A stretch of DNA of 64,000 nucleotides, from the NCBI GenBank assembly GCA_965207335.1, contig OZ242267.1, positions 682,001-746,000 on the forward strand. The letters are read 5' to 3'. The translations under genes and the position numbers were made by a program. A model generated the notes under the pieces. That model worked only from the letters and a program-made list of their open reading frames with translations, searched no databases and was not told the DNA's origin. Of this stretch, positions 48,701 through 57,348 are shown in pieces (within the stretch, counting starts at the first letter, position 1; every line of letters begins with the position of its first letter). Source of the stretch: G965207335 sp965207335 (GTDB lineage Bacteria; Pseudomonadota; Gammaproteobacteria; PS1; Pseudothioglobaceae).

Positions 48701-48982
48701 GTACCTAAAGGTGTTAATGTTATTGGTAATAATAAAAAGTTAAGTGGTAATTTTGGACAAGATTTTTGGAAACAAGGCGGTGCAGTTAGTAATGCTCTTA
48801 ATAAGATTTATGGTGCAAATTCCACTGCCTACTTCCATGATACATTATTGTTTAATATACCAAAAAACATATTTACTAACTATACAACCATACCTTTATC
48901 GTTAATGGTTAATTATGGTTCGCTATTAGACCATAATGGACTCAGCACTCAGTTAGTGGTGCATAAAGGTAGTGTAAGATAA
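45794..48982 (+). CDS. Rhs/YD-repeat toxin, 5'-truncated, cassette 1 tip (FHD family)
   Basis: 1062 residues from the first ATG; Rhs homology in the same frame extends back to 45464 without a usable start. YD repeats fill residues 1-155. A helical, Gln/Lys-rich insertion of about 260 residues (158-417) interrupts them, and YD repeats resume. The Rhs core end is NGRVYDPNIGRFLSADPH (about 766-783) to DPSGY. The tip then has a basic segment, a hydrophobic Gly-rich linker (about 840-935) and the C-terminal toxin domain containing STAYFHDTLLF. The stop overlaps the immunity start (TAATG). Contact-dependent polymorphic toxin by family; the activity of the tip is unknown. Confidence 0.82.
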   Translation: MVYDIRGNKIQMNDPDMGVWQYEYNALGQLTKQTDAKSQVVTMQYDELGRMVNRDELEGQTSWQYDATSNGVGKITSIQAPLGYRKQYSYDNFGRAKQTTTYADNQTFNVTNQYDSNSRINKQILPKNFIVENVYNNQGYLSAVRSPKGQITDYDWDHLADLLEASLVSVEQALEKANYYEQKVAQYKNHAQLYLWLADVLKEKGRVFNDISRYSSGLNDVAEQLTEDANSLIVMANKLQQEAKMYKEIAEAFFIAMNRFIYLSTMDVPADKQRSYIATDEQKNNWSIGYYSSSGQVGASHSNGYASCKDKNWCDILVRVSKSIGDMFIRIAQQKVQQAQELLQQAHHKQMWAEIYLDAALINSTDISLYTEKAEKYIQKAEQASEKAVFWRNIAENAVKNDNKDHYQAMLADSDNVYFWRAKSRDAANRLTGNIFGNGLSTEKSYNKASGHLLTIKSGFSYNNSIRDLTYQYDKMDNVISRQNHINGLQEQFNYDNLDRLTSAYTIGDIGGVNVNSQQDFYYDINGNILYKSDVGRYDYPLNTTSSSFASDDQQHAPVHSPTTISQQLANNYNSTNFNYDANGNMTRNDDKQIAWTSFNKPKTFSKDSFRTEFVYAPDRSRYLKVQTGSGIHKRTNYVGKVYEQITDASSTQHRYFIYADNQLITIHTKIEEPLSCKCLVDTDNNPIDNNQQPDKTRYLHRDNLGSIDTITDGKGNIVERMSYDAFGKRRTANWRSGNDIIAPALTNRGFTGHEHIDEMGLIHMNGRVYDPNIGRFLSADPHIQAPYNTQSYNRYSYVLNNPLKYTDPSGYNWFDNIWKSIKKTVKKYARVIVAAVASYYTFGLASTWIAGSGVLSGIVGGAASGFVGGGIVTGSLKGAINGAITGGIMGGIAGNYGKTWNANRVGANAVGGGIASEVTGGRFKDGFKMAGLTSAMRYVYNGVTGTDSTWRKGEGLASKYGNYIDKLGVPKGVNVIGNNKKLSGNFGQDFWKQGGAVSNALNKIYGANSTAYFHDTLLFNIPKNIFTNYTTIPLSLMVNYGSLLDHNGLSTQLVVHKGSVR

Positions 48983-49383
48983 TGATAGCAAGATTATTCG
49001 TTTTTTTATTAGTTATGAGTCTTTGTGCTTGTAGCGATTTATGGGAAACTGGGCATGGTTCGTTTATAGACGATAATAATACTAGTATTAAATATTGGAA
49101 CATGAAAGCTATAGGTAATAAAATAGTGTACCATGGTAATAAGTTCTATCCAGATTCAAAATTATCCAAAGAAAGTTTTGGTGATGAAGATCGTTTTGCA
49201 AAACTTGAAAATTTAAAATCAATTAACAAAGTTGGTAATAATATTTATTATCATTACAGCTACCTTGGTTATAGTAAGAGTTATTGCAATTATCATTTTA
49301 TTGTAAATGCTAATACTATGATGGTAATAGGATGGGGTTTTGATAAAGGTAATAATAAAGATGCTTGTCAGATTAGAGGCTAA
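48982..49383 (+). CDS. Cognate immunity lipoprotein, cassette 1
   Basis: 133 residues with a lipobox LCAC (Cys17). The variable part contains FIDDNNTSIKYW and ESFGDEDRFAKLENL. The conserved C-terminus is YCNYHFIVNANTMMVIGW then GFDKGNNKDACQIRG, with two cysteines likely disulfide-paired. Coupled to the toxin stop by one base. Immunity role inferred from position and co-variation. Confidence 0.75.
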   Translation: MIARLFVFLLVMSLCACSDLWETGHGSFIDDNNTSIKYWNMKAIGNKIVYHGNKFYPDSKLSKESFGDEDRFAKLENLKSINKVGNNIYYHYSYLGYSKSYCNYHFIVNANTMMVIGWGFDKGNNKDACQIRG

Positions 49384-49404
49384 AAAGCTATAACAGGGGG
49401 AATT

Positions 49405-49926
49405 ATGGGTGGCATTGCTGGGAATTATGGTAAAACTTGGAATGCTAGTAGAGTAGGAGCTAATGCTGTTGGTGGTGGTATTGCTAGTGAAGTAACAGGC
49501 GGTAGGTTTAAAGATGGATTTAAGATGGCTGGGTTAACTGCGGGGATGCGGTATGTTTATAATGGTGTTGCAGGTACTGACAGCACTTGGCGTAAAGGTG
49601 AAGGTTTAGCAAGAGAAGATGGTACTTATATTGAAAAATTAAGTGTACCTAAAGGTGTTAATGTGATTGGTGATAATGAACCTTTAACAAATAATTTTGG
49701 ACAAGATTTTTTAAGACAAGGCGGTGCAGTTAGTAATGCTCTTAATAAGATTTATGGTGCAAATTCCACTGCCTACTTCCATGATACATTATTGTTTAAT
49801 ATACCAAAAAACATATTTACTAACTATACAACCATACCTTTATCGTTAATGGTAAATTATGGTTCGCTATTAGACCATAATGGACTCAGCACTCAGTTAG
49901 TGGTGCATAAAGGTAGTGTAAGATAA
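49405..49926 (+). CDS. Orphan toxin tip, cassette 2 (FHD family)
   Basis: 173 residues. It starts inside the Gly-rich linker (MGGIAGNYGKTWNASRVG), with no Rhs core anchor. Its toxin domain is a variant of cassette 1: AREDGTYIEKLSVPKG and EPLTNNFGQDFLRQGG differ, while the FHD region is identical. Probably not translated as such but a recombination donor. Its stop overlaps the next gene. Confidence 0.72.
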   Translation: MGGIAGNYGKTWNASRVGANAVGGGIASEVTGGRFKDGFKMAGLTAGMRYVYNGVAGTDSTWRKGEGLAREDGTYIEKLSVPKGVNVIGDNEPLTNNFGQDFLRQGGAVSNALNKIYGANSTAYFHDTLLFNIPKNIFTNYTTIPLSLMVNYGSLLDHNGLSTQLVVHKGSVR

Positions 49927-50327
49927 TGATAGCAAGATTATTCGTTTTTTTATTAGTTATGAGTCTTTGTGCTTGTAGCGACTTATGGAAAACTGGGCAT
50001 GATTCGTTTATAAGCAGTATGGATATTTATGTTAAATATTGGTACATGAAAGTTGTAGATAATAAAATAGTGTACCATGGTAGTAAGTTCTATCCAGATT
50101 CAAAATTATCTAAAGAAACTTTTGGTATAGAGCCTAGTCTTGTAAGACTTGAGGATTTAAAATCAATTAACAAAGTTGGTAATAATATTTATTATCATTA
50201 CAGCTACCTTGGTTATAGTAAGAGTTATTGCAATTATCATTTTATTGTAAATGCTAATACTATGATGGTAATAGGATGGGGTTTTGATAAAGGTAATAAT
50301 AAAGATGCTTGTCAGATTAGAGGCTAA
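49926..50327 (+). CDS. Immunity lipoprotein, cassette 2
   Basis: 133 residues, lipobox LCAC. Variable part FISSMDIYVKYWYM and ETFGIEPSLVRLEDL, unlike cassette 1, while the C-terminal 60 residues are identical to it. It pairs with the 'PLTNNF' toxin allele. Confidence 0.72.
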   Translation: MIARLFVFLLVMSLCACSDLWKTGHDSFISSMDIYVKYWYMKVVDNKIVYHGSKFYPDSKLSKETFGIEPSLVRLEDLKSINKVGNNIYYHYSYLGYSKSYCNYHFIVNANTMMVIGWGFDKGNNKDACQIRG

Positions 50328-50348
50328 AAAGCAATAACAAGGGGAATT

Positions 50349-50583
50349 ATGGGTGGTATTGCTAGTGAAGTAACAGGTGGTATATTTAAAGATGGGTTTA
50401 AGATGGCTGGATTAACTTCTGGGATGAGGTATGTTTATGGTGAAATAAGCAGTCAATATAATAAAACAGGCAAACCACATTTATGGCAATCAATTAAATG
50501 TTAATATTAATACTAGCACACAACCATCTAGCGGCAACTCAAGTAGTAATGGGTGGTTTATAAATATTTACACCAGCGATTAA
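50349..50583 (+). pseudogene. Frame-broken toxin tip, cassette 3
   Basis: The linker (MGGIASEVTGGIFKDGFKM) runs into GEISSQYNKTGKPHLWQ, then ends at a TAA (50502-50504). A tail of 31 codons in another frame (50488-50583, NQLNVNINTSTQPSSGN...) ends 2 bases before the immunity start and looks like the true C-terminus. The bulk of the toxin domain appears deleted at the junction. The same break is seen in cassette 11. Confidence 0.65.
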
Positions 50584-50585
50584 CA

Positions 50586-51050
50586 ATGATAAAAGTTATT
50601 GTATTATTGATATTTTTATTTGTTTTCAGCTCTTGTGATGACAAACCTAAATATACTCGTAGCCAATGTATTACTAAAACACTATTGTTTTGGGATAAGG
50701 TTTTAACAAAAGAAGATAGATTAAAGGTTAGACATGATTTTCTTAAATCTGCAAATTTAATATGGTTAAATAAGGATAAACTTAAACTGTCTGTGCCTAG
50801 TATTAGATTCTCTCAATCAAAGGACTATCAATCTAAATTTATGTATAGCCAATATCAAGATGAGTGTAATCATAAGGAAAAAATGTTAATGGTATTTTTA
50901 GAGCATATTAAATTTTATGTGCCAAATTTTCCCAAATATAGAATTACACAAGAAGTAATCCAACCTAGTATCAACACCATTGAAAGTAATGGAGAATGGT
51001 GGATTGATGGATGTACATGGAAAGGCAATACATGTGTAAATAAAAAATAA
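50586..51050 (+). CDS. Lipoprotein, probable immunity protein, cassette 3
   Basis: 154 residues from the ATG at 50586; lipobox FSSC (Cys15). Six further cysteines include DECNHKE and WWIDGCTWKGNTCVNKK. The N-terminal third and C-terminal half are shared with cassette 11, while the middle (residues about 45-75) differs. Its toxin partner is broken. Confidence 0.68.
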   Translation: MIKVIVLLIFLFVFSSCDDKPKYTRSQCITKTLLFWDKVLTKEDRLKVRHDFLKSANLIWLNKDKLKLSVPSIRFSQSKDYQSKFMYSQYQDECNHKEKMLMVFLEHIKFYVPNFPKYRITQEVIQPSINTIESNGEWWIDGCTWKGNTCVNKK

Positions 51051-51158
51051 TAAGAACGCTACTATCTTTAACAGCCCCAGCACTTACTAACAGAGGTTTT
51101 ACAGGACACAAACATATAGATTAGATGGGGCTAAAAACCAAGCATTACCCCTTTATTA

Positions 51159-52382
51159 GTGTTAATAGCAATGAGTAAAAATAATTATTCAACAAGGCAA
51201 ATTATGCAGTTAATGCAAATTGCATTAACAAATAACTTAACACAGGTGAGGATGATTTTAGCTATTGGGATGCCTGATACAAGGGGTAATGCTTGGTTAG
51301 ATATGAATGGCAGAGTATATGACCCAAACATTGGTAGATTCTTATCAGCAGACCCACATATTCAAGCCCCTTATAATACCCAGAGTTATAATCGTTATTC
51401 TTATGTACTAAATAATCCATTAAAATATACCGATCCTAGTGGCTACTTTTTTAAGTGGCTTGCTAGAAAAGTTAAAAAGTTTGTTAAACGTTATGGCAGG
51501 CAAATACTTGCTATTGGCTTAGGAATTGTAACACAGCAATGGGCATTGGCTGCCAAATGGGGTGCATTTGCCCAAGGTGTAGCTTCTGGCTTTGTAAGTG
51601 GTGGTATCTCAACAGGTAGTATAAGAGGTGCTATTAATGGTGCTATAACTGGTGGTTTTTCTGCTAGACTTGCTTATACTGTTGGACATGGTGGTGTAAA
51701 TAATAGCTCTTTATTTGAGGGTAGTTTTAAAACAGCAGTAGCTCATGGTGTTAGTCAAGGTGCATTAACAAGAATACAAGGTGGGAGTTTTAAATCAGGT
51801 TTTTGGGGTGGTAGTATAGGTTCATATTCTGCTACATTTATGAATAAAGAAAGTGGTTGGACTAATATAACTAAACGAACTGCTATTGCTGCAACAGCAG
51901 GAGGTATTGCTAGCGAGTTAGGTGGTGGTAAGTTTGCTAACGGTGCTAGAAGTGCTGCATTTGTGCATTTGTTTAATGCGGAAGGTAACATATCAGAGAG
52001 AATTAAGAATGTTTTAAATACTGATGTAGGTGGTTCAGGCAGTATATTTGTGGGTATTTTTGGAGGTTCAGCATCTACTGGTGCTGGTATTGATACTAAC
52101 GGTAACAAATGTTTAGTATCAACTATTTGCATGCAAGTTGGACTAGGAGCTTTTGGAGGTGTTGGTGGAAATTTATCTGGTGGTTATGATAAACATTTGA
52201 TAACAGGTCGTAGTCAAAATTGGGGATTTTTTATAAATGGAGGGAAAGGTCTTGCAGGGGGGTTAAACATTAATCTCAATAATAATGGAGTAAGTGGAGC
52301 TAAAGGTTTTGGAGGTGGTGGGTTAGGTGGTGCTTTAGGTGTTCAATTTTGTGAAAGCTACACATCTTGCTATGATAATTAA
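51159..52382 (+). CDS. Toxin tip with Rhs core anchor, cassette 4 (Gly-rich family)
   Basis: 407 residues from a GTG (51159); an ATG at 51171 is the alternative. A non-Rhs lead of about 45 residues is followed by MNGRVYDPNIGRFLSADPH and DPSGY, then a basic, hydrophobic linker, SFKTAVAHGVSQGALTRIQG, IASELGGGKFANGARS, and a Gly-rich C-terminus with two Cys (TICMQ, VQFCESYTSC). It is nearly identical to cassette 8. No toxin activity recognised; a pore-forming or membrane-active role would suit its composition (inference). Confidence 0.72.
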   Translation: MLIAMSKNNYSTRQIMQLMQIALTNNLTQVRMILAIGMPDTRGNAWLDMNGRVYDPNIGRFLSADPHIQAPYNTQSYNRYSYVLNNPLKYTDPSGYFFKWLARKVKKFVKRYGRQILAIGLGIVTQQWALAAKWGAFAQGVASGFVSGGISTGSIRGAINGAITGGFSARLAYTVGHGGVNNSSLFEGSFKTAVAHGVSQGALTRIQGGSFKSGFWGGSIGSYSATFMNKESGWTNITKRTAIAATAGGIASELGGGKFANGARSAAFVHLFNAEGNISERIKNVLNTDVGGSGSIFVGIFGGSASTGAGIDTNGNKCLVSTICMQVGLGAFGGVGGNLSGGYDKHLITGRSQNWGFFINGGKGLAGGLNINLNNNGVSGAKGFGGGGLGGALGVQFCESYTSCYDN

Positions 52383-52385
52383 ACA

Positions 52386-52610
52386 ATGACCAGAGAAGAG
52401 TGCAGTACTAAATATTTTAGTTTTATAAAAAAAATGTTATTATTTGGTGTCTTACTTGCAATAGTTTCATTTTTAGTATTTGGAATATGGTTAAAGTGGG
52501 ATTTAATTTTTAATATAGGATTTTATGCAGGAATGTTTTTTAGTTGGTATTTTTTTATTAAAGCAATTATAGTTGTAACTAAGTATAAATTACAAAAAAT
52601 AAAAGAATAA
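52386..52610 (+). CDS. Small membrane immunity protein, cassette 4
   Basis: 74 residues with two membrane spans (FGVLLAIVSFLVFGIWL and FNIGFYAGMFFSWYFFIKAI). It starts 3 bases after the toxin stop. Identical to the copy at 57349-57573. Membrane immunity proteins usually protect against membrane-targeting toxins. Confidence 0.7.
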   Translation: MTREECSTKYFSFIKKMLLFGVLLAIVSFLVFGIWLKWDLIFNIGFYAGMFFSWYFFIKAIIVVTKYKLQKIKE

Positions 52611-52715
52611 AAATATTACCCTCTTTAACAGCCCCAGCACTTACTAACAGAGGTTTTACAGGACACAAACATATAGATTAGATGGGGCTAAAAACCAAGC
52701 ATTACCCCTTTATTA

Positions 52716-53753
52716 GTGTTAATAGCAATGAGTAAAAATAATTATTCAACAAGGCAAATTATGCAGTTAATGCAAATTGCATTAACAAATAACTTAACAC
52801 AGGTGAGGATGATTTTAGCTATTGGGATGCCTGATACAAGGGGTAATGCTTGGTTAGATATGAATGGCAGAGTATATGACCCAAGCATTGGTAGATTCTT
52901 ATCAGCAGACCCACATATTCAAGCCCCTTATAATACCCAGAGTTATAATCGTTATTCTTATGTACTAAATAATCCATTAAAATATACCGATCCTAGTGGC
53001 TACTTTTTTAAGTGGCTTGCTAGAAAGATTAAAAAATATGCAAGAGTTATTGTTGCTGTAGCTGTGAGTTATTTTTCTGCAGGCACTTTATCAGGTTGGG
53101 CGGCATCTTGGGGTTTTACAGCAGGTACTATTGCTAATGGGGCAGTAACTGGATCTATATTAGGTTTTACTAGTGGAGCCATTGTAACAGGCAATCTAAA
53201 AGGAGCAATAAATGGAGCTATAACAGGGGGAATTATGGGTGGCATTGCTGGAAATTATGGTAAAACTTGGAATGCTAATAGAGTAGGAGCTAATGCTGTT
53301 GGTGGTGGTATTGCTAGTGAAGTAACAGGCGGTAGGTTTAAAGATGGATTTAAGATGGCTGGATTAACTGCTGGGATGCGGTATGTTTATGGTGAAATAA
53401 GCAGTCAATATAATAAAACAGGCAAACCACATTTATGGCAAAAAGGTGAGAATAATGTAGGAATGCAGTTAGATGAGACTAATTTACAAAAAATCTCTAG
53501 AGGTGAAATAATAGCTCCTTGGTACTCTGACCAATCTAACCTTATGAAGACTATTGGAAAATATGTGCCTTTTGCAGATGCTTTTGGAGAGTTTCATGAT
53601 GGCTTTCATAATTTACCTTATATACCAGAAGACCAACTTTCATTGATTGTTACCATGCCTTATTCTTATGCTTTTACTACTGTAGCCTATGCACAACCCT
53701 ATACACATTTTTACATTACAGATAGGAACAACAAGAAAGAGAAGAATAGATAA
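52716..53753 (+). CDS. Toxin tip with Rhs core anchor, cassette 5 (FHD family variant)
   Basis: 345 residues from a GTG (ATG 12 bases on). Same lead and anchor as cassette 4 (one change, PSIGRF), a different linker, then NKTGKPHLWQKGENNVGMQ and a C-terminal domain with ADAFGEFHDGFHNLPY. It keeps the HD motif but is otherwise distinct from cassette 1. This is the full-length version of the tip that is truncated in cassettes 3 and 11 up to HLWQ. The stop overlaps the next start. Confidence 0.72.
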   Translation: MLIAMSKNNYSTRQIMQLMQIALTNNLTQVRMILAIGMPDTRGNAWLDMNGRVYDPSIGRFLSADPHIQAPYNTQSYNRYSYVLNNPLKYTDPSGYFFKWLARKIKKYARVIVAVAVSYFSAGTLSGWAASWGFTAGTIANGAVTGSILGFTSGAIVTGNLKGAINGAITGGIMGGIAGNYGKTWNANRVGANAVGGGIASEVTGGRFKDGFKMAGLTAGMRYVYGEISSQYNKTGKPHLWQKGENNVGMQLDETNLQKISRGEIIAPWYSDQSNLMKTIGKYVPFADAFGEFHDGFHNLPYIPEDQLSLIVTMPYSYAFTTVAYAQPYTHFYITDRNNKKEKNR

Positions 53754-54136
53754 TGCAATATTATTATTGGTTAATTATTGGAATATTATTTTTACTAAAT
53801 GGGTGTTATACAGTTGGATATGAGGATTTTGTTAGAATGGAAAATAATGTAATTGGTCAAAAAACCTCTTTTATTGAACCATTTAAATTTAAAGATGCAG
53901 GAAAATTAAACCGAGGTGATTTTCAAATCACAGGTCAAGGCATTACTGTTACTAAGAACCAAGATGGTGATTTAGTTGTTCATTGGGACTCTAGTGAAAT
54001 TCTTCCAAACTATTATAATAAAAAGTGGGTAGGTAAATGTTTAATTTATGAAATCGTTGACCCAAAAACCCACATTATTAAGTCTTGGGGCTTTGATAAA
54101 GGTGGTAACCCTTTAAGTTGTCGCACTTGGCCATGA
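53753..54136 (+). CDS. Immunity lipoprotein, cassette 5
   Basis: 127 residues, lipobox LNGC (Cys17). The C-terminus (KCLIYEIVDPKTHIIKSWGF, then DKGGNPLSC) is the same fold pattern as the cassette 1 protein, although the N-terminal two-thirds differ. Confidence 0.7.
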   Translation: MQYYYWLIIGILFLLNGCYTVGYEDFVRMENNVIGQKTSFIEPFKFKDAGKLNRGDFQITGQGITVTKNQDGDLVVHWDSSEILPNYYNKKWVGKCLIYEIVDPKTHIIKSWGFDKGGNPLSCRTWP

Positions 54137-54163
54137 ATACAAAGGGGTGGTAGGTATTATTAG

Positions 54164-54661
54164 AGTAAAGATTACTCTGCTGGACGAGTAGGTGCTAATG
54201 CGATTGGTAGTGGTGTTGCTAGTGAGGTAACAGGTGGTAAGTTTAGAGATGGGTTTAAAATGGCTGGGTTGACTGCGGGGATGAGGTATGTTTATAATGG
54301 TGTTACAGGTACTGACAGCACTTGGCGTAAAGGTGAAGGTTTAGCAAGTAAGTATGGTAATTATAATGACAAATTAGATGTTCCTAAAGGTGTTAATGTG
54401 ATTGGTGATAATGAAAAGTTAAGTGGTAATTTTGGGCAAGATTTTTTAAGACAAGGCGGTGCAGTTAGTAATGCTCTTAATAAGATTTATGGTGCAAATT
54501 CCACTGCCTACTTCCATGATACATTATTGTTTAATATACCAAAAAACATATTTACTAACTATACAACCATACCTTTATCATTAATGGTTAATTATGGTTC
54601 ACTATTAGACCATAATGGACTCAGCACTCAGTTAGTGGTGTATAAAGGTAGTGTAAGATAA
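54164..54661 (+). CDS. Orphan toxin tip, cassette 6 (FHD family, no start)
   Basis: The frame is open from 54164 but has its first ATG at 54260 (MAGLTAGMRYVYNGVTG). The linker is diverged (RVGANAIGSGVASEVTGGKF). The toxin domain carries NDKLDVPKG and EKLSGNFGQDFLRQGG and an FHD segment identical to cassette 1. A donor fragment rather than an independent gene is likely. Confidence 0.65.
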   Translation, partial: SKDYSAGRVGANAIGSGVASEVTGGKFRDGFKMAGLTAGMRYVYNGVTGTDSTWRKGEGLASKYGNYNDKLDVPKGVNVIGDNEKLSGNFGQDFLRQGGAVSNALNKIYGANSTAYFHDTLLFNIPKNIFTNYTTIPLSLMVNYGSLLDHNGLSTQLVVYKGSVR

Positions 54662-55062
54662 TGATAGCACGATTATTATTCTTGTTATTAGTCATTAATC
54701 TTTATGCTTGTGGAAACCCTTGGAAAACTGGGCATGGTTCGTTTATAGACGATAATAATACTAGTATTAAATATTGGAACATGAAAGCTATAGGTAATAA
54801 AATAGTGTACCATGGTAATAAGTTCTATCCAGATTCAAAATTATCCAAAGAAAGTTTTGGTGATGAAGATCGTTTTGCAAAACTTGAAAATTTAAAATCA
54901 ATTAACAAAGTTGGTAATAATATTTATTATCATTACAGCTACCTTGGTTATAGTAAGAGTTATTGCAATTATCATTTTATTGTAAATGCTAATACTATGA
55001 TGGTAATAGGATGGGGTTTTGATAAAGGTAATAATAAAGATGCTTGTCAGATTAGAGGCTAA
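54661..55062 (+). CDS. Immunity lipoprotein, cassette 6
   Basis: 133 residues, signal LYACGN (Cys17). From residue about 24 onward it is identical to the cassette 1 protein (FIDDNNTS..., ESFGDEDRF). It pairs with a 'KLSGNF' toxin allele, as cassette 1 does. Confidence 0.72.
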   Translation: MIARLLFLLLVINLYACGNPWKTGHGSFIDDNNTSIKYWNMKAIGNKIVYHGNKFYPDSKLSKESFGDEDRFAKLENLKSINKVGNNIYYHYSYLGYSKSYCNYHFIVNANTMMVIGWGFDKGNNKDACQIRG

Positions 55063-55083
55063 AAAGCTATAACAGGGGGAATT

Positions 55084-55632
55084 ATGGGTGGCATTGCTGG
55101 GAATTATGGTAAAACTTGGAATGCTAGTAGAGTAGGAGCTAATGCTGTTGGTGGTGGTATTGCTAGTGAAGTAACAGGTGGTAGGTTTAAAGATGGATTT
55201 AAGATGGCTGGATTAACTTCTGGGATGCGGTATGTTTATAACAACACAGTTGGTTATGATATTAATGCTAGGCCTGGTAAAGGAGCGGTTTATAAAGATG
55301 GTGATGGGCATCCAATTCAAGATAGGAATAATGCTGGGTTTAGTAGAATCACTAAAGATATAACATTAGTTGATAAAATAATTGATAATCCAACATTTTT
55401 AGAGGAGGGTAGCATGGTAAGTCAATGGATTAATAGTGCCCCATTAGGTAATGCTGTCTCAGGTTTGCATGATTCTATCTTTACTCAACAAGGCTTAGGA
55501 TTGCCTTTTAACAATTGGACAAATATACCGACTGTGCCTCTTGCAATAGGGGTTACAGGGATTGGCTATTTAGACCATCATTATATAAAAGTGTCTTTAT
55601 TAACGGATAAAAGTAATAGTAGGTATAGGTAA
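55084..55632 (+). CDS. Orphan toxin tip, cassette 7 (FHD family, second subtype)
   Basis: 182 residues starting in the Gly-rich linker. The toxin domain differs from cassette 1 (GKGAVYKDGDGHPIQ, SQWINSAPLGNAVSGLHDSI) but keeps the overall pattern of a Gly/Ala run, HD, an Asn-rich stretch, IP and a terminal GYLDHHY. The stop overlaps the next gene. Confidence 0.7.
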   Translation: MGGIAGNYGKTWNASRVGANAVGGGIASEVTGGRFKDGFKMAGLTSGMRYVYNNTVGYDINARPGKGAVYKDGDGHPIQDRNNAGFSRITKDITLVDKIIDNPTFLEEGSMVSQWINSAPLGNAVSGLHDSIFTQQGLGLPFNNWTNIPTVPLAIGVTGIGYLDHHYIKVSLLTDKSNSRYR

Positions 55633-55988
55633 TGGGTGTAATTTATCCTATATTAATACTTTGCTTATCTGTAATAGTTTCTGCTTGTAATCCTATTACT
55701 GGAAGCCCTTTTTATCCACTTAAGTCTGATTTTAGGCAAGAGTATTTAGAAAAAAATATTAAAAGGAGTGTTGGTAAAACATGGGGGGGTACTATAGGAT
55801 ATTATAAAACTGAATACTTGGCAAATGATAATTTTGCTCATTATTCTGTTTATGATTTTAACTATGGTGGCTGGATAACGAACTGCCAATACTACTACGA
55901 AGTAGATAAAGATACTAATATTATTGTAGGCTATAAAATAACAGACCCAAACCCTAATAAAAACTGTAGAATGCTACCAGGATATTAA
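55632..55988 (+). CDS. Immunity lipoprotein, cassette 7
   Basis: 118 residues, lipobox VSAC (Cys18). SPFYPLKSDFRQEYLE then a variable middle, and the C-terminus ITNCQYYYEVDKDTNIIVGY then KITDPNPNKNC with the family's paired cysteines. Confidence 0.7.
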   Translation: MGVIYPILILCLSVIVSACNPITGSPFYPLKSDFRQEYLEKNIKRSVGKTWGGTIGYYKTEYLANDNFAHYSVYDFNYGGWITNCQYYYEVDKDTNIIVGYKITDPNPNKNCRMLPGY

Positions 55989-56121
55989 AAGAATAAAGAA
56001 GCCTATCATAGAAATAACAGATGTTTTAAAATCGTATTAACACTATGCTGATACGACCAAGCAACAGGACACAAACATATAGATTAGATGGGGCTAAAAA
56101 CCAAGCATTACCCCTTTATTA

Positions 56122-57345
56122 GTGTTAATAGCAATGAGTAAAAATAATTATTCAACAAGGCAAATTATGCAGTTAATGCAAATTGCATTAACAAATAACT
56201 TAACACAGGTGAGGATGATTTTAGCTATTGGGATACCTGATACAAGGGGTAATGCTTGGTTAGATATGAATGGCAGAGTATATGACCCAAACATTGGTAG
56301 ATTCTTATCAGCAGACCCACATATTCAAGCCCCTTATAATACCCAGAGTTATAATCGTTATTCTTATGTACTAAATAATCCATTAAAATATACCGATCCT
56401 AGTGGCTACTTTTTTAAGTGGCTTGCTAGAAAAGTTAAAAAGTTTGTTAAACGTTATGGCAGGCAAATACTTGCTATTGGCTTAGGAATTGTAACACAGC
56501 AATGGGCATTGGCTGCCAAATGGGGTGCATTTGCCCAAGGTGTAGCTTCTGGCTTTGTAAGTGGTGGTATCTCAACAGGTAGTATAAGAGGTGCTATTAA
56601 TGGTGCTATAACTGGTGGTTTTTCTGCTAGACTTGCTTATACTGTTGGACATGGTGGTGTAAATAATAGCTCTTTATTTGAGGTTAGTTTTAAAACAGCA
56701 GTAGCTCATGGTGTTAGTCAAGGTGCATTAACAAGAATACAAGGTGGGAGTTTTAAATCAGGTTTTTTAGGTGGTAGTATAGGCTCATATTCTAGTACAT
56801 TTATGAATAAAGAAAGTGGTTGGACTAATATAACTAAACGAACTGCTATTGCTGCAACAGCAGGAGGTATTGCTAGCGAGTTAGGTGGTGGTAAGTTTGC
56901 TAACGGTGCTAGAAGTGCTGCATTTGTGCATTTGTTTAATGCGGAAGGTAACATATCAGAGAGAATTAAGAATGTTTTAAATACTGATGTAGGTGGTTCA
57001 GGCAGTATATTTGTGGGTATTTTTGGAGGTTCAGCATCTACTGGTGCTGGTATTGATACTAACGGTAACAAATGTTTAGTATCAACTATTTGCATGCAAG
57101 TTGGACTAGGAGCTTTTGGAGGTGTTGGTGGAAATTTATCTGGTGGTTATGATAAACATTTGATAACAGGTCGTAGTCAAAATTGGGGATTTTTTATAAA
57201 TGGAGGGAAAGGTCTTGCAGGGGGGTTAAACATTAATCTCAATAATAATGGAGTAAGTGGAGCTAAAGGTTTTGGAGGTGGTGGGTTAGGTGGTGCTTTA
57301 GGTGTTCAATTTTGTGAAAGCTACACATCTTGCTATGATAATTAA
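56122..57345 (+). CDS. Toxin tip with Rhs core anchor, cassette 8 (Gly-rich family)
   Basis: 407 residues, a second copy of cassette 4 displaced by exactly 4963 bases. The few differences include GIPDT for GMPDT, EVSFKT for EGSFKT, FLGGS for FWGGS and YSSTF for YSATF. Same GTG/ATG start choice. Confidence 0.72.
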   Translation: MLIAMSKNNYSTRQIMQLMQIALTNNLTQVRMILAIGIPDTRGNAWLDMNGRVYDPNIGRFLSADPHIQAPYNTQSYNRYSYVLNNPLKYTDPSGYFFKWLARKVKKFVKRYGRQILAIGLGIVTQQWALAAKWGAFAQGVASGFVSGGISTGSIRGAINGAITGGFSARLAYTVGHGGVNNSSLFEVSFKTAVAHGVSQGALTRIQGGSFKSGFLGGSIGSYSSTFMNKESGWTNITKRTAIAATAGGIASELGGGKFANGARSAAFVHLFNAEGNISERIKNVLNTDVGGSGSIFVGIFGGSASTGAGIDTNGNKCLVSTICMQVGLGAFGGVGGNLSGGYDKHLITGRSQNWGFFINGGKGLAGGLNINLNNNGVSGAKGFGGGGLGGALGVQFCESYTSCYDN

Positions 57346-57348
57346 ACA

